Below, in pieces: positions 8,134 through 16,902 of a DNA stretch of 64,000 bases. The notes under the pieces are model-generated. The model was not told the DNA's origin. It did not search any database and saw only the letters and a list, made by a program, of their open reading frames with translations. A program made the translations under genes and the position numbers. Origin of the DNA: Acidobacteriota bacterium (lineage in GTDB: Bacteria; Acidobacteriota; Terriglobia; Terriglobales; Acidobacteriaceae); the NCBI GenBank assembly GCA_018268855.1, contig JAFDVR010000004.1, forward strand, positions 124,001 to 188,000, in the 5' to 3' direction. Every line of letters starts with the position of its first letter. The first letter of the stretch is position 1.

Positions 8134-9225
8134 ATGCGCACAGGTCTCATTCTCGGCATTGAAAGCTCATGCGATGAGACCGCGGCTGCCGTGGTGCGGC
8201 AGGGCAGGGAGACGCTCTCCAATATTGTGGCTTCGCAGATGAAGATGCACGCGCTCTACGGTGGTGTGGTGCCAGAGCTGGCCTCACGCGAGCATCTGCG
8301 GAACATCGTGCCGGTGGTGCGTGAGGCGATGCAGCAAGCGGACGTGACGGACAGCGATCTGAATGCGATTGCGGTGACGGCTGGCCCCGGCCTTGCTGGC
8401 GCGCTGCTGGTCGGTATTTCATTTGCAAAATCATTCGCCTACGCTCTCGGCAAGCCACTCATCGCCGTGAACCATCTTGAAGGGCACATCCATGCAGTGC
8501 TGATGCAGCAGCAGGCGAACGAAGGACCCATCCTTGCGCTCGTTGTCTCCGGCGGACACACGCACCTCTACCTCGCGCAACAGCGTGAAGGCACATGGCA
8601 CTACCGCAACGTAGGCCGCACAGTGGACGACGCAGCAGGGGAAGCGTACGACAAGGTGGCAAAGCTGCTCGGTCTCGGCTATCCCGGCGGCCCGTGGATC
8701 GATACGCTGGCAGCCCACGGAAATCCCAAGGCTGTTCTGTTCCGCTTTCAGGAGATCAAACGCCGCGATGCAAGCGAGGAGGCGACCTTCGACTTCTCCT
8801 TCTCCGGCATCAAGACTGCCGTGCTGCGTTATGTGGAAACGCACGGCATGAAGCAGCAGATCGAAGCGCGCCGTAGCGAACTCGCAAGTCTCAAACCCAC
8901 TGACGCCGCACAGCTTCTCGATCATCAATCGCTGGACGTGATCGCCTCCTTCCAGCATGCAGTCACACAAAATCTCGCCAGACAAACCCTGCGTGCAGCG
9001 CAGCATTTTGGCGCGCGCACCATCCTCGTCTCGGGCGGGGTAGCCGCAAACCGGGAACTACGCCGCGTCTTCGCCGAACAGGCAAACATCCCCGTTCATT
9101 TCCCGGAGATGGCTCTCTCGACAGACAATGCCGCGATGATCGCCGCCGCTGCCTGGCCGCGTTTTGTCGCGGGCGAACACGCCACAGCCGACCTCAACGC
9201 CACACCGCAGCTTCGCCTCGGATAA
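8134..9225 (+). CDS. tsaD: tRNA N6-adenosine threonylcarbamoyltransferase TsaD
   Basis: The 363-residue ASKHA-fold protein transfers the threonylcarbamoyl group to A37 of ANN-decoding tRNAs with TsaB and TsaE. The start at 8134 gives the conserved MRTGLILGIESSCDETAAAV. Metal-binding HxEGH is present in NHLEGHIHAVL, and SGGHTHLYL, GEAYDKVAKLLGLGYPGG and the C-terminal STDNAAMIAAA motifs are all there. A helical insertion around residues 245-275 is slightly long. The partner tsaB is not in this window. Confidence 0.95.
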   Translation: MRTGLILGIESSCDETAAAVVRQGRETLSNIVASQMKMHALYGGVVPELASREHLRNIVPVVREAMQQADVTDSDLNAIAVTAGPGLAGALLVGISFAKSFAYALGKPLIAVNHLEGHIHAVLMQQQANEGPILALVVSGGHTHLYLAQQREGTWHYRNVGRTVDDAAGEAYDKVAKLLGLGYPGGPWIDTLAAHGNPKAVLFRFQEIKRRDASEEATFDFSFSGIKTAVLRYVETHGMKQQIEARRSELASLKPTDAAQLLDHQSLDVIASFQHAVTQNLARQTLRAAQHFGARTILVSGGVAANRELRRVFAEQANIPVHFPEMALSTDNAAMIAAAAWPRFVAGEHATADLNATPQLRLG

Positions 9226-9301
9226 AATCATCCATATCGGAGCACTGCGGCGGCGATCACCACCCGGCACGCGCGCAAGTCATAAGGCAGTTACCGACCG
9301 G

Positions 9302-10780
9302 ATGGCGATCGATCTCTTCAATACCCTGAGCGGCACCGTGGAGCCGCTTGCGCCCGAACAGGCCAACGAACTGCGCATGTACTGCTGCGGTCCTACCGTC
9401 TACGACTACGGCCACATCGGCAATTTCCGCACCTTTTTACATGTGGATGTGCTGCGCCGCGTCGCGCGCCTGCAGGGCATGAAGCTCAAGCACGTGATGA
9501 ACATCACCGACGTGGACGATAAGATCATCCGCAACGCCGCCGCCGCCAACATGCCCATCAGCGAGTACACGGCCAAGTTTGAGCGCGCGTTCTTTGAAGA
9601 CATGGAAGCTCTCGGCGTCGAGCGCCCTGAGATCGTTCCTCACGCAACCGAGTCGATTCCTGACATGGTTTCGCTCATCCAGACGCTCGCGAAAGAGGAC
9701 ATCGCCTATCGTGCCGACGATGGCTCGTGGTACTTCCGCATTGCGAAGTTTCCGGACTACGGCAAGCTGTCCAAAAAAGATTTTGAAGGCATCGAAGACG
9801 GCGCCCGCGTGGATGTAGACGAGTATGAGAAGGACTCCGCCCGCGACTTTGCTTTATGGAAAGCAGAGAAGAACGGCGAAGCGTCGTGGCAGACCGACCT
9901 CGGCACAGGTCGTCCCGGCTGGCACATCGAGTGCTCGGCCATGGCGATGAAGCACCTCGGTCCAACGTTCGATCTCCACGCCGGCGGCGAAGACCTCATG
10001 TTTCCGCACCACGAAAACGAGATCGCGCAATCAGAATCCGCCACGCATAAGCCATTCGCGCGTCACTGGTTCCATGTGCGCTTCCTGCTTGTGGAAGGCA
10101 AGAAGATGTCGAAGAGCGAAGGCAACTTCTTCACCCTCCGCGATCTTCTGCTCAAGGGCTATCGCGCGTCCGCGATCCGCTTTCTTCTGCTGAGCGTTCC
10201 GTATCGCCACCAGATGAACTTCACCTTCGAGGGCCTAACGGAGAGCGCCAATGCCATCGACCGTCTGCGTACCTTCGCCGAGCGCATGCGCACCGCGATC
10301 TTCAGCGGAGAAGAGAACAGCGAACTTGCCGCGCTCATCGCCGAGAAGCAGCAGGCGTTCGACGCGGCACTCGCCACCGACCTCAACACGGCAGAAGCGC
10401 GCGCCGCAATGTTCGACGTGGTCCGCGCCGCCAACTCAGCCGCCGATCAGAACAAAGTCTCCGCAGAGAATGCAAAGGCAATCCTAGTCTTCCTCCAGCG
10501 CTTCGACTCCGTCTTCGACGTGCTCACCGACCGCGACCAAAAGATCACCAAAGCCGCGCTCGACTGGGCAGAAAAAGAAGGCCGCATTGGCGAAGCTGCT
10601 GAGGGATTAGTAGAGGCCGCAGGCCTCTCCGACAACGAAATCCAGAAGCTCGTAGACGAACGCACACTTGCCAAAAAGCAACGCAACTTCGCCCGCGCCG
10701 ATGCCATCCGCAATGAACTTGCGGAAAAAGGCGTGCTCATCGAAGACAGCAAAGACGGCGTGCGCTGGAAGCGCAAATAG
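9302..10780 (+). CDS. cysS: Cysteinyl-tRNA synthetase
   Basis: The 492-residue class I synthetase charges tRNA-Cys. The HIGH-type signature is HIGN in YCCGPTVYDYGHIGNFRTF, and KMSKS appears in GKKMSKSEGNFFTL. Zinc ligands are visible as the Cys of the CCGPT motif, the Cys in WHIECSAM and the histidines of FPHHENEIAQSE. The start ATG at 9302 (MAIDLFNTLSG) is chosen from the family's N-terminus; an in-frame start at 9164 would overlap tsaD with non-homologous residues. The ribosome binding site is weak. The C-terminus (DSKDGVRWKRK) is typical and complete. Confidence 0.95.
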   Translation: MAIDLFNTLSGTVEPLAPEQANELRMYCCGPTVYDYGHIGNFRTFLHVDVLRRVARLQGMKLKHVMNITDVDDKIIRNAAAANMPISEYTAKFERAFFEDMEALGVERPEIVPHATESIPDMVSLIQTLAKEDIAYRADDGSWYFRIAKFPDYGKLSKKDFEGIEDGARVDVDEYEKDSARDFALWKAEKNGEASWQTDLGTGRPGWHIECSAMAMKHLGPTFDLHAGGEDLMFPHHENEIAQSESATHKPFARHWFHVRFLLVEGKKMSKSEGNFFTLRDLLLKGYRASAIRFLLLSVPYRHQMNFTFEGLTESANAIDRLRTFAERMRTAIFSGEENSELAALIAEKQQAFDAALATDLNTAEARAAMFDVVRAANSAADQNKVSAENAKAILVFLQRFDSVFDVLTDRDQKITKAALDWAEKEGRIGEAAEGLVEAAGLSDNEIQKLVDERTLAKKQRNFARADAIRNELAEKGVLIEDSKDGVRWKRK

Positions 10781-10793
10781 TGCTGCTGCTTTG

Positions 10794-12620
10794 CTAGAGC
10801 AGCGCTTTAATCCTGTCTGTATATCGCGAATACGCGAAGCTTACGGCAAGCAGCGCAATACCCACGCCGATCAGCGAGAGATATCGTGCTGTCGGTTCAA
10901 ACTGCCACGCGTCGTAGGTCGAAAGTTTAGCCACGGATAAGAGCAATAAGCCGAGTCCAGCCAGCCGCAGGCGGCGTTCCGTAAGCAGCAAGCCAACGGC
11001 GAATACCGCAATACCCAGTGCACTCCACGCGGCAAGGATCTGCCATCCTGGCATAACTAGCCAAACCCCCGTCGCTGCGCTGAATGACGCGAGAAACGCT
11101 GCTCCTGTATACATTGCATCCGCGCGATCTGTTGTAGGTGCATCCAGCCTGCGATAGAGCCAACCGCCGTCGAACCACAGCAGAAGCGCGAGCGCAAAGA
11201 AAGCCAGCGAGGGCTTTACCATAGCGGAGCCGGTGACACCGCTATCAAACGCACGTATCAGCCCTGTAAAAATCGCCATGGCAATGATGCAAATCCCCAC
11301 GCCAGCCATACGGTGCATCTTCCGCCGCAGTGCCAGCAAAACCACCATCTGACCAATTGTGGCCCAAACCAGCGGGAGTGCTATGCCATTCACGTAGCAG
11401 GGAACCGCAATCAGCAGTTCCAATAACGCGAGAGATTCCAGCGTTGTCTGGGAAGCCGGATCTGCTTTTCGGGCGATATATGAAAACGCAAGGTCCAGCA
11501 CGCACGCCATCAGCAGAAATCCAAACGACCATTTGAGCGTAGGCGACTGCGGACCGGCAGCAAGCGCACACCACAATGCGCTATTCAGTACCGGAATGAA
11601 CACGCGTTCAAGCTGCGGTGCATGTCCCGCCGGACGCCTCATCGAACTGCCCTGCCTGAAGATGAGAAACAGCAGGGTCAAGACAGTCGCGCTTGCCCAG
11701 AAGTGTGGAACAGTATGGCTCTCCCATCGCTGCGTAAAGAACCACTTGGCATGATTGCCATAAGCCGCAACCAGTCCCGCGATCTCCAGCTCCGGCCAGT
11801 CGAATTGCATGCTGATAAACACGAGTGATCCGGCCAGCAGCACATTCGCGATCAGGCTGTAGCCGTCGTGCTGCGACATGGTGACAGTGCTGAACGCCAT
11901 CATGAATGCGATGCCTGTCAGCAACTGCGACCGGTAACGCATCGCATGGGCGATCATGCCAATCGAAACGGCAAGCAGCAAGATCAGGTCCAGCATCTCG
12001 CTTTGCAATACGCGTGTGGCATCGAAGAAATGCATGGCGTAGGTCGTCACAAAGGTTACTGCCCATGCGCCACCCAGGGCTACATAAGCAAGCGTCTGGT
12101 ATCGCTCTTTTTTCTCGAATTTAAGACCTGTGATAAAGAGGGCAGTGGCGGCTACAAAGCCACCAAGAATCTTTACCCACGGACCAAGGTGGCTAACGTG
12201 ATAGACGAGGAACACGGCTACACCTAACACCACCAGTGTGATGCCTACCCGATTCAGCCAGTTCACTCCAAGATGTTGCTCGAGGGATACGGATTCGCGG
12301 TCGTCGATCATCGCAAACCTCGGCGCCGTTTCCCTGGAGGACTCTTGCGGGAGATATATGCCTACATCCGGTCTTGGCTCCGGCTTAGGCCGCCGCACTG
12401 GTTCCACAATCGCTCGGGACTCATCTTCAGGAGTCTCCGCAGACACATGCGAGGCACGATTACGCTGTGCTTCGGTTCGTTCCAGAAACTCCATGCGCGC
12501 ATTCAATCGCTCTACTTCGCGCTTCAGTTCGTCTACTTCTTTACTCTTAACCTGGGCGCGCGCAATCGCGATGATGGGAAGCGCAATGACAGTCAATACC
12601 GCAAAAATAATTGCGATCAA
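10794..12620 (-). CDS. DUF2339 family multi-pass membrane protein
   Basis: The 608-residue protein starts with a membrane anchor (residues 1-22) and a coiled-coil segment (KEVDELKREVERLNARMEFL). A proline-rich linker follows, then the hallmark of DUF2339, WLNRVGITLVVLGVAVFL. About fifteen further hydrophobic helices cover residues 140-600. The molecular role of the family is unknown; it is common in Acidobacteriota and Bacteroidota. The gene is convergent with cysS, with 13 bases between stops. Confidence 0.8.
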   Translation of the reverse strand: MIAIIFAVLTVIALPIIAIARAQVKSKEVDELKREVERLNARMEFLERTEAQRNRASHVSAETPEDESRAIVEPVRRPKPEPRPDVGIYLPQESSRETAPRFAMIDDRESVSLEQHLGVNWLNRVGITLVVLGVAVFLVYHVSHLGPWVKILGGFVAATALFITGLKFEKKERYQTLAYVALGGAWAVTFVTTYAMHFFDATRVLQSEMLDLILLLAVSIGMIAHAMRYRSQLLTGIAFMMAFSTVTMSQHDGYSLIANVLLAGSLVFISMQFDWPELEIAGLVAAYGNHAKWFFTQRWESHTVPHFWASATVLTLLFLIFRQGSSMRRPAGHAPQLERVFIPVLNSALWCALAAGPQSPTLKWSFGFLLMACVLDLAFSYIARKADPASQTTLESLALLELLIAVPCYVNGIALPLVWATIGQMVVLLALRRKMHRMAGVGICIIAMAIFTGLIRAFDSGVTGSAMVKPSLAFFALALLLWFDGGWLYRRLDAPTTDRADAMYTGAAFLASFSAATGVWLVMPGWQILAAWSALGIAVFAVGLLLTERRLRLAGLGLLLLSVAKLSTYDAWQFEPTARYLSLIGVGIALLAVSFAYSRYTDRIKALL

Positions 12621-12650
12621 AGAAGTGCTCCGCTGAGAGAATGGCCAATT

Positions 12651-13730
12651 CTAAAACAGCGTCGACTTTCGCGGCATCTCAATTCCAAGGTGCTGATAAG
12701 CCAACCGAGTAGCCACACGCCCGCGCGGCGTGCGGTCGATGAACCCAATCTGAATCAGAAACGGTTCATACACTTCCTCGAGCGCATCCTCTTCCTCAGC
12801 CAGCGCGGCGGCGAGCGTGTTCAGGCCGACAGGGCCGCCGTCGTACTTCTCGATAATGGTGCGGAGCAACCGGCGGTCGAGCTCGTCGAAACCATGTGCA
12901 TCCACTTCCAACATCGCGAGCGCTTTCTGCGCCGTTGCTCTGTCAATCACACCGTGCGCGCGCACCTGCGCAAAGTCGCGCACGCGCCGCAGCAGACGGT
13001 TGGCGATACGCGGTGTGCCGCGCGAACGCATCGCAATCTCCGCCGCGCCATCCTGATCAATGCTGACGCCCATTACCTCTGCCGAGCGCTCCACAATGTA
13101 GCGAAGTTCGTCGTCGGTGTAGAACTCCAATCGCAGCATGATGCCGAAGCGAGCACGCAGTGGAGAAGACAGCAGCCCGGGCCGCGTCGTCGCCGCCACA
13201 AACGTAAACGGCTTCAACTCCATCACATGCGTACGGGCCGAAGGCCCCTGGCCGATGATGATGTCCAGCTTGTAATCCTCGAGCGCGGTATAGAGTTTCT
13301 CTTCCAGCACCGGCTGCAGGCGGTGAATTTCATCTAAAAATAAGACCTGCTTCTCGCGGAGATTCGTCAGAATTGCCGTCAAATCACCGCCAATCTGCAA
13401 GGCCGGACCGCTGGTCTGCTGGAAAGGAACACCCATCTCGTTGGCGATGATCGTCGCCAGCGTCGTCTTGCCCAGCCCCGGAGGCCCGAAGAGCAGAACG
13501 TGATCGAGCGCTTCGCCGCGCGACTTGGCTGCCTCAAGCGCAATGGCAAGCTGCTCCTTCGCCTTGGCCTGCCCAATAAATTCGCGCAGATGATGAGGCC
13601 GAAGCTTTAGCTCAAACGCGGCATCATCGTCCACCGTGGAGGCGGAGACGAGGCGTTCCGCGGCATCGTCTCCCTTGCCTGAACCGGACCGCCGCTGCAA
13701 CTCAAATCGTTTCTTGTTTAGAAAGTCCAC
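12651..13730 (-). CDS. ruvB: Holliday junction branch-migration ATPase RuvB
   Basis: The 359-residue AAA+ motor drives branch migration of Holliday junctions with RuvA and RuvC. Walker A is [20 protein letters not shown] and Walker B is [10 protein letters not shown]. The sensor stretch ([19 protein letters not shown]) and the C-terminal winged helix with [13 protein letters not shown] are intact. The N-terminus [20 protein letters not shown] includes the usual leader before the RPxxLxEFIGQ motif. ruvA and ruvC are not in the window. It lies 30 bases upstream of the DUF2339 gene on the same strand. Confidence 0.95.
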   Translation of the reverse strand: MDFLNKKRFELQRRSGSGKGDDAAERLVSASTVDDDAAFELKLRPHHLREFIGQAKAKEQLAIALEAAKSRGEALDHVLLFGPPGLGKTTLATIIANEMGVPFQQTSGPALQIGGDLTAILTNLREKQVLFLDEIHRLQPVLEEKLYTALEDYKLDIIIGQGPSARTHVMELKPFTFVAATTRPGLLSSPLRARFGIMLRLEFYTDDELRYIVERSAEVMGVSIDQDGAAEIAMRSRGTPRIANRLLRRVRDFAQVRAHGVIDRATAQKALAMLEVDAHGFDELDRRLLRTIIEKYDGGPVGLNTLAAALAEEEDALEEVYEPFLIQIGFIDRTPRGRVATRLAYQHLGIEMPRKSTLF

Positions 13731-13831
13731 TCAGGGCGAGGATAAGGCGAAACAGCATCGCAGGCAAACATCCGTTCTACGGAAAGTAAGATAGACCAGC
13801 CGCACACTTTATCCGGAGAGCGAACCGACGC

Positions 13832-14788
13832 ATGTCCCAACCCGCCAAACGCGAGCGGCTGCTGATCGTTGTCGCGTTTCTGTGCGTGTACATCTTCTGG
13901 GGCTCCACGTTCGTGGGCATGCGCTACGGCGTGCGATATATCTCTCCGGCATTCGTCTCCGGCATCCGCTATGCCATCGCAGGCGCCATGATGATGGCGA
14001 TCCGCGCAATGCGTGGCCAGTCGCTCCGCATCTCGCGTCGTGAACTCATTCGCCTGTCCATCATCGGTCTGCTGCTGCTAACGGGCAACAACGTTCTGCT
14101 TGCCTGGGGAGAGGAGTACATCACCGCCAGCGTGGCGTCGCTCATTACGGCATCCATTCCCATGATGATTGCGCTCATCGAAACCGTCATCCCCGGTGGA
14201 GAGCCGCTGAACTGGATGGGCTGGTCCGGCACGGTCCTTGGTGTGATTGGGCTGTGTATTCTTCTGTATCCGAGCCTGCGCGGACAGAACCTCTTCTCCG
14301 GCGGTCTGCTTCATGGGAGCGGCACGGCATTGGGCTGCGCCATCCTGATTGTGGGTTGCATAAGCTGGGCGGTGGGATCGGTGATCGCGCGCCGCTGGAT
14401 ATCGACCGCCGACCCCATGCTGGCCAGCGGCTGGCAGATGCTCATCGGCGGAGCGGTGAATGTCTCCATCGGCACCGCGACCGGTGGATGGCAGAGCGCG
14501 CATTGGAACCTGAATGTCATCCTCGTGTTGCTCTACCTGGCAGTCTTTGGATCGCTGGTGGGCTACAGTGCCTATACCTACCTGCTGCACCACGTCCCTG
14601 TAACCAAGGTGGCTACGTACGCCTACATCAATCCCATTGTTGCTGTCGGGCTTGGCGCCATTTTTCTGGGAGAACGTCTGCATTTCATGGAAGCCATTGC
14701 CATGGTGATCATTTTGGTCGCAGTGGCCATTGTCACTGCATCCAAGTCTGTCGTGCCGAAGCCTATAGCGCAAACCGCGCACGATTGA
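13832..14788 (+). CDS. EamA family (drug/metabolite superfamily) transporter
   Basis: The 318-residue protein has ten predicted hydrophobic helices arranged as two EamA repeats (about residues 12-145 and 165-300). Typical motifs are VYIFWGSTFVGMRYGVRY in the first helix and the second-repeat end HHVPVTKVATYAYINPIVAV followed by GAIFLGERL. It is probably an exporter of small metabolites such as amino acids; substrates are not predictable. It is a single-gene unit divergent from ruvB, with about 100 bases between them. Confidence 0.85.
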   Translation: MSQPAKRERLLIVVAFLCVYIFWGSTFVGMRYGVRYISPAFVSGIRYAIAGAMMMAIRAMRGQSLRISRRELIRLSIIGLLLLTGNNVLLAWGEEYITASVASLITASIPMMIALIETVIPGGEPLNWMGWSGTVLGVIGLCILLYPSLRGQNLFSGGLLHGSGTALGCAILIVGCISWAVGSVIARRWISTADPMLASGWQMLIGGAVNVSIGTATGGWQSAHWNLNVILVLLYLAVFGSLVGYSAYTYLLHHVPVTKVATYAYINPIVAVGLGAIFLGERLHFMEAIAMVIILVAVAIVTASKSVVPKPIAQTAHD

Positions 14789-15115
14789 AACGGATTTCGA
14801 CAACGATCTTGCTGATTTCCGATTGCAGATAACATCCATTCCATACCGATAGGGACGGTCTGCACGAACGTGTTTGCACTCACCATCTCTTGGCTGAACT
14901 CATTGATCAAGATGGAAAATGCTTTCCGTTTTTCTGCGAATAGGAACTTGATTACCCTTTTGGGGCCAAGTTGCACCCCTGCAAACCCATAGCAAAGAGG
15001 TGTAGGAATGCCATCTCCCGCCAAATCTTCATTTACCTCTCCCTGGATCCCTTATGTGGGGCTCTGGTTGCAATGGTAACGGTACTATTCGCAGACTTTT
15101 CTGCCGGGGTCTTCT
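14789..15115 (+). other. 327-bp gene-free stretch holding the leader of the PEP-CTERM gene
   Basis: No convincing coding frame is present. On the plus strand a G+C-poor part is followed by a possible stem pairing GCACC (14973-14977) with GGTGT (14999-15003) around an A-rich loop. A candidate sigma-54 promoter lies further on (separate entry). The stem is a weak match and no known riboswitch consensus was recognised. Confidence 0.4.
15057..15072 (+). promoter_or_regulatory. Candidate sigma-54 (-24/-12) promoter of the PEP-CTERM gene
   Basis: TGG at 15057-15059 and TTGCA at 15068-15072 have exactly the spacing of the sigma-54 consensus (GG to GC twelve bases). The -24 box outside TGG matches poorly. 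Transcription would start near 15084 and give a leader of about 32 bases. The PEP-CTERM genes of several phyla are known to be driven by sigma-54 with the PrsR activator, which supports the reading. Confidence 0.4.
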
Positions 15116-15607
15116 ATGAAGCGTCTTCTCACATCTATGGTTCTCTGTCTGGCGCTCATGCCACTTGCCGCAAAAGCTGATTCGATTCAGCAAACCTCCT
15201 TCGATTACCCGACTTCTACCAGCGGATTCACGCTGTACTTGGATTCTCCGAACACGTATTTCGGAGGTGCCTTGATCACCGGCTTCAACAATGCAACGTC
15301 TGCGTATCTTACGGGCAATCTGATGAACTTTTTCGATGTCAGCATTGAGAACGGAACGACGGTTCATTTGGGTGCCAAGACCAATGCCATAACGGGTACA
15401 ACCACTCTTGGTACGCTCTATGTGGTTTCTTCCACCTTCCCGTTCAATACCACATACGAAATCGTTGACCAACCCGGCGGGCTAGTAAGAGGGAGCACAT
15501 TCAATCCTGCAGTCTCGGCTACTCCCGAGCCGTCTTCGCTGATTCTCCTGGGAACAGGTCTGGTCGGAATGGCCGGAGCCTTCCGCCGCAAGTTCAAGTC
15601 CTGCTAA
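15116..15607 (+). CDS. PEP-CTERM sorting-signal surface protein
   Basis: The 163-residue protein has an N-terminal signal peptide (MKRLLTSMVLCLALMPLAAKA) and a C-terminal tripartite PEP-CTERM signal. The signal is the motif TPEPSSL, a hydrophobic helix (ILLGTGLVGMAGAF) and the basic end RRKFKSC. Such proteins are cleaved and anchored by an exosortase (EpsH/XrtA), which is not in this window. The mature part (about residues 22-130) is serine- and threonine-rich beta structure without a recognised domain. A strong terminator follows at 15624-15665 and a possible sigma-54 promoter precedes it, so this is a monocistronic unit. Confidence 0.88.
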   Translation: MKRLLTSMVLCLALMPLAAKADSIQQTSFDYPTSTSGFTLYLDSPNTYFGGALITGFNNATSAYLTGNLMNFFDVSIENGTTVHLGAKTNAITGTTTLGTLYVVSSTFPFNTTYEIVDQPGGLVRGSTFNPAVSATPEPSSLILLGTGLVGMAGAFRRKFKSC

Positions 15608-15623
15608 GGCAGATATGTCTGCG

Positions 15624-15665
15624 AACAGCACAAAGACCGTCCTCTGGGACGGTCTTTGTGCTGTT
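15624..15665 (+). terminator. Strong hairpin terminator after the PEP-CTERM gene
   Basis: A perfect 19-bp stem (15624-15642 with 15647-15665) encloses the tetraloop TCTG. There is only a short T run, so efficiency without help is uncertain, but stem length and position 16 bases after the stop codon make the role likely. Confidence 0.8.
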
Positions 15666-15732
15666 TAGGAATGCAGGCGGAGTATCCACATGCCTTCTCC
15701 CACCCGGCGCTGTGGAACTGAGGCAGACCGCA

Positions 15733-15775
15733 CGGCTTGAGCACGGCGCTAAAACCGTATTCCCTCAGGGAGAGG
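15733..15775. repeat. Decayed REP-like palindrome pair
   Basis: ACGGCGCTAAAACCGT resembles a worn ACGGCTAAAGCCGT palindrome, and the following ATTCCCTCAGGG is shared exactly with the repeat at 24949. This suggests a remnant of the same dispersed family. Confidence 0.45.
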
Positions 15776-15794
15776 CTACTTCTGTCTAAACTGT

Positions 15795-16097
15795 ATGGAC
15801 TCCGCCCAGAAGTTCATCCATGAAGGGACGACCTCCTTGAAAAAGCGACCGCCTGTCATGACAGAGTGTGAGGTGAAGGTCCGCGGGCGTTGGCTGCCGT
15901 GCACCATCTTCGAAGCGCTCACGGAGCGCGACCAGCTTATGCGCTGCAAGTTTTGCCATGGCCCGGTGCAGGCACTCAAGCAGTCCTCCACAGGCAGCCG
16001 CGCCCATATCGAGCATCTGCAGTCCCATACCGGTTGCTATTACCCCGTATCAAAGTTTTGCGGAAAGCTGTCGCAACACCCTCTGGCCGTCAAGTAA
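15795..16097 (+). CDS. Hypothetical protein with a CxxC and His-rich putative zinc site
   Basis: The frame encodes up to 100 residues; a start at 15858 (MTECEVKVRGRW) would give 79. Neither start has a good ribosome binding site. The C-terminal half contains RCKFCHGPVQAL, then AHIEHLQSHTGC and a last FCGK. The C-x2-C plus H-x2-H-x3-H arrangement looks like a small zinc-binding module, perhaps an HNH-like or BED-like finger. I do not recognise the family. It sits between a REP-like remnant and the DUF5131/TcmP fragment, so it may belong to the accessory insertion. Confidence 0.5.
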   Translation: MDSAQKFIHEGTTSLKKRPPVMTECEVKVRGRWLPCTIFEALTERDQLMRCKFCHGPVQALKQSSTGSRAHIEHLQSHTGCYYPVSKFCGKLSQHPLAVK

Positions 16098-16100
16098 ACG

Positions 16101-16152
16101 GGTGCCCACTTGAGGGGTGCCCATCCATGCGCGCTCTTTGCGCATGGGTGGG
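16101..16152. repeat. Dispersed palindrome, possible bidirectional terminator
   Basis: A 13-bp stem with one G-T type mismatch (16120-16132 with 16140-16152) follows two copies of GGTGCCCA (16101 and 16116). The look of GGGTGCCC next to a palindrome of CATGCGC is that of a dispersed acidobacterial intergenic repeat. It lies between the convergent ends of the gene at 15795 and DUF5131. Confidence 0.5.
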
Positions 16153-16171
16153 TTCTGGATCATCTCTGCCG

Positions 16172-16900
16172 TTAATGCAGAATGGGGAAATAATCGTAGG
16201 TTCGACCGTCTAGCTCGCGACCTGCCAATTTCTTTCGGGTACCACCCCACTGTTTGAAAAAGAAAGCTACGTCGGACTTTTCGCACTGAGAACGAATCGA
16301 ACGAACCCAATCCGCATGCATGGGGCGAGATTTGGGGCCGCTTTCTCCACCAACGATTACCCAATTCACGCCTCGTAAATCAAACTGCCCAAGATCTTCC
16401 AACAAGGGTTCCACTGAGAGAAACTTCACCTTGGCCTTCGAAGTGGCTAATTGCTTGATGCGCGGCAGTCCATCGCGCTTGTTCTCAACGCTGACTCCCC
16501 ACCAAATGTGTTGAGCTACTGCGGCACGTTTGAGGCGCTTGCTCAAAAGTTGATTGAGGCGTTCCCCGCGTTTTGTTAGCACCTGATATGTGTGGTGATT
16601 CGCTTCCAACATCACTTCACATACTTGTTCGATGTAGTCATCTGGCACCTGATCGTGGAACAAATCACTCATTGAATTGACGAAGATCTTCTTCGGTTCG
16701 CGCCACCGCAAAGGCTCACGGAGCTTGTCGGGAATTAGTTTGATATCAAATCCTTGTTCGAAAGGATGGCCCGGGATGCCGCGGAAACGTTCAGAGAAGC
16801 GTTCCGCATAGCAGTTTTTGCAGCCTGCGCTAATTTTCGTGCAGCCACGCACAGGATTCCAAGTTGCGTCAGTCCATTCGATGGAACTTAGCTGCGACAT
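16172..16900 (-). CDS. DUF5131 (phage Gp37/Gp68) family three-cysteine protein
   Basis: The 242-residue protein carries the family hallmark near its N-terminus: SIEWTDATWNPVRGCTKISA and then GCKNCYAERFSERF. This forms a Cys cluster reminiscent of radical-SAM iron-sulfur sites. Downstream motifs IFVNSMSDLFHDQVPDD, TYQVLTKR, HIWWGVSVEN, LSVEPLLE and WVIVGGESGPKSRPMH are all typical, ending with FFFKQWGG. The family occurs in phages and mobile segments and is usually paired with a three-Cys-motif partner (TcmP) gene. Here the partner lies directly upstream with 2 bases between stop and start, but is broken. The biochemical activity is unknown. The gene itself looks intact, and it is more A+T-rich than its neighbours. 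Confidence 0.9.
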   Translation of the reverse strand: MSQLSSIEWTDATWNPVRGCTKISAGCKNCYAERFSERFRGIPGHPFEQGFDIKLIPDKLREPLRWREPKKIFVNSMSDLFHDQVPDDYIEQVCEVMLEANHHTYQVLTKRGERLNQLLSKRLKRAAVAQHIWWGVSVENKRDGLPRIKQLATSKAKVKFLSVEPLLEDLGQFDLRGVNWVIVGGESGPKSRPMHADWVRSIRSQCEKSDVAFFFKQWGGTRKKLAGRELDGRTYDYFPILH

Positions 16901-16902
16901 GG

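Noticed and set aside
14960..14976. Second sigma-54-like motif (TTGGGG...TTGCAC) upstream of the PEP-CTERM gene
   Set aside because: The GG to GC distance is one base too short for sigma-54; the site at 15057 has the right spacing.
14965..15010. Cyclic di-GMP (GEMM) riboswitch before the PEP-CTERM gene
   Set aside because: GCAAACCC is present but the second half of the consensus and the long-range helix are missing.
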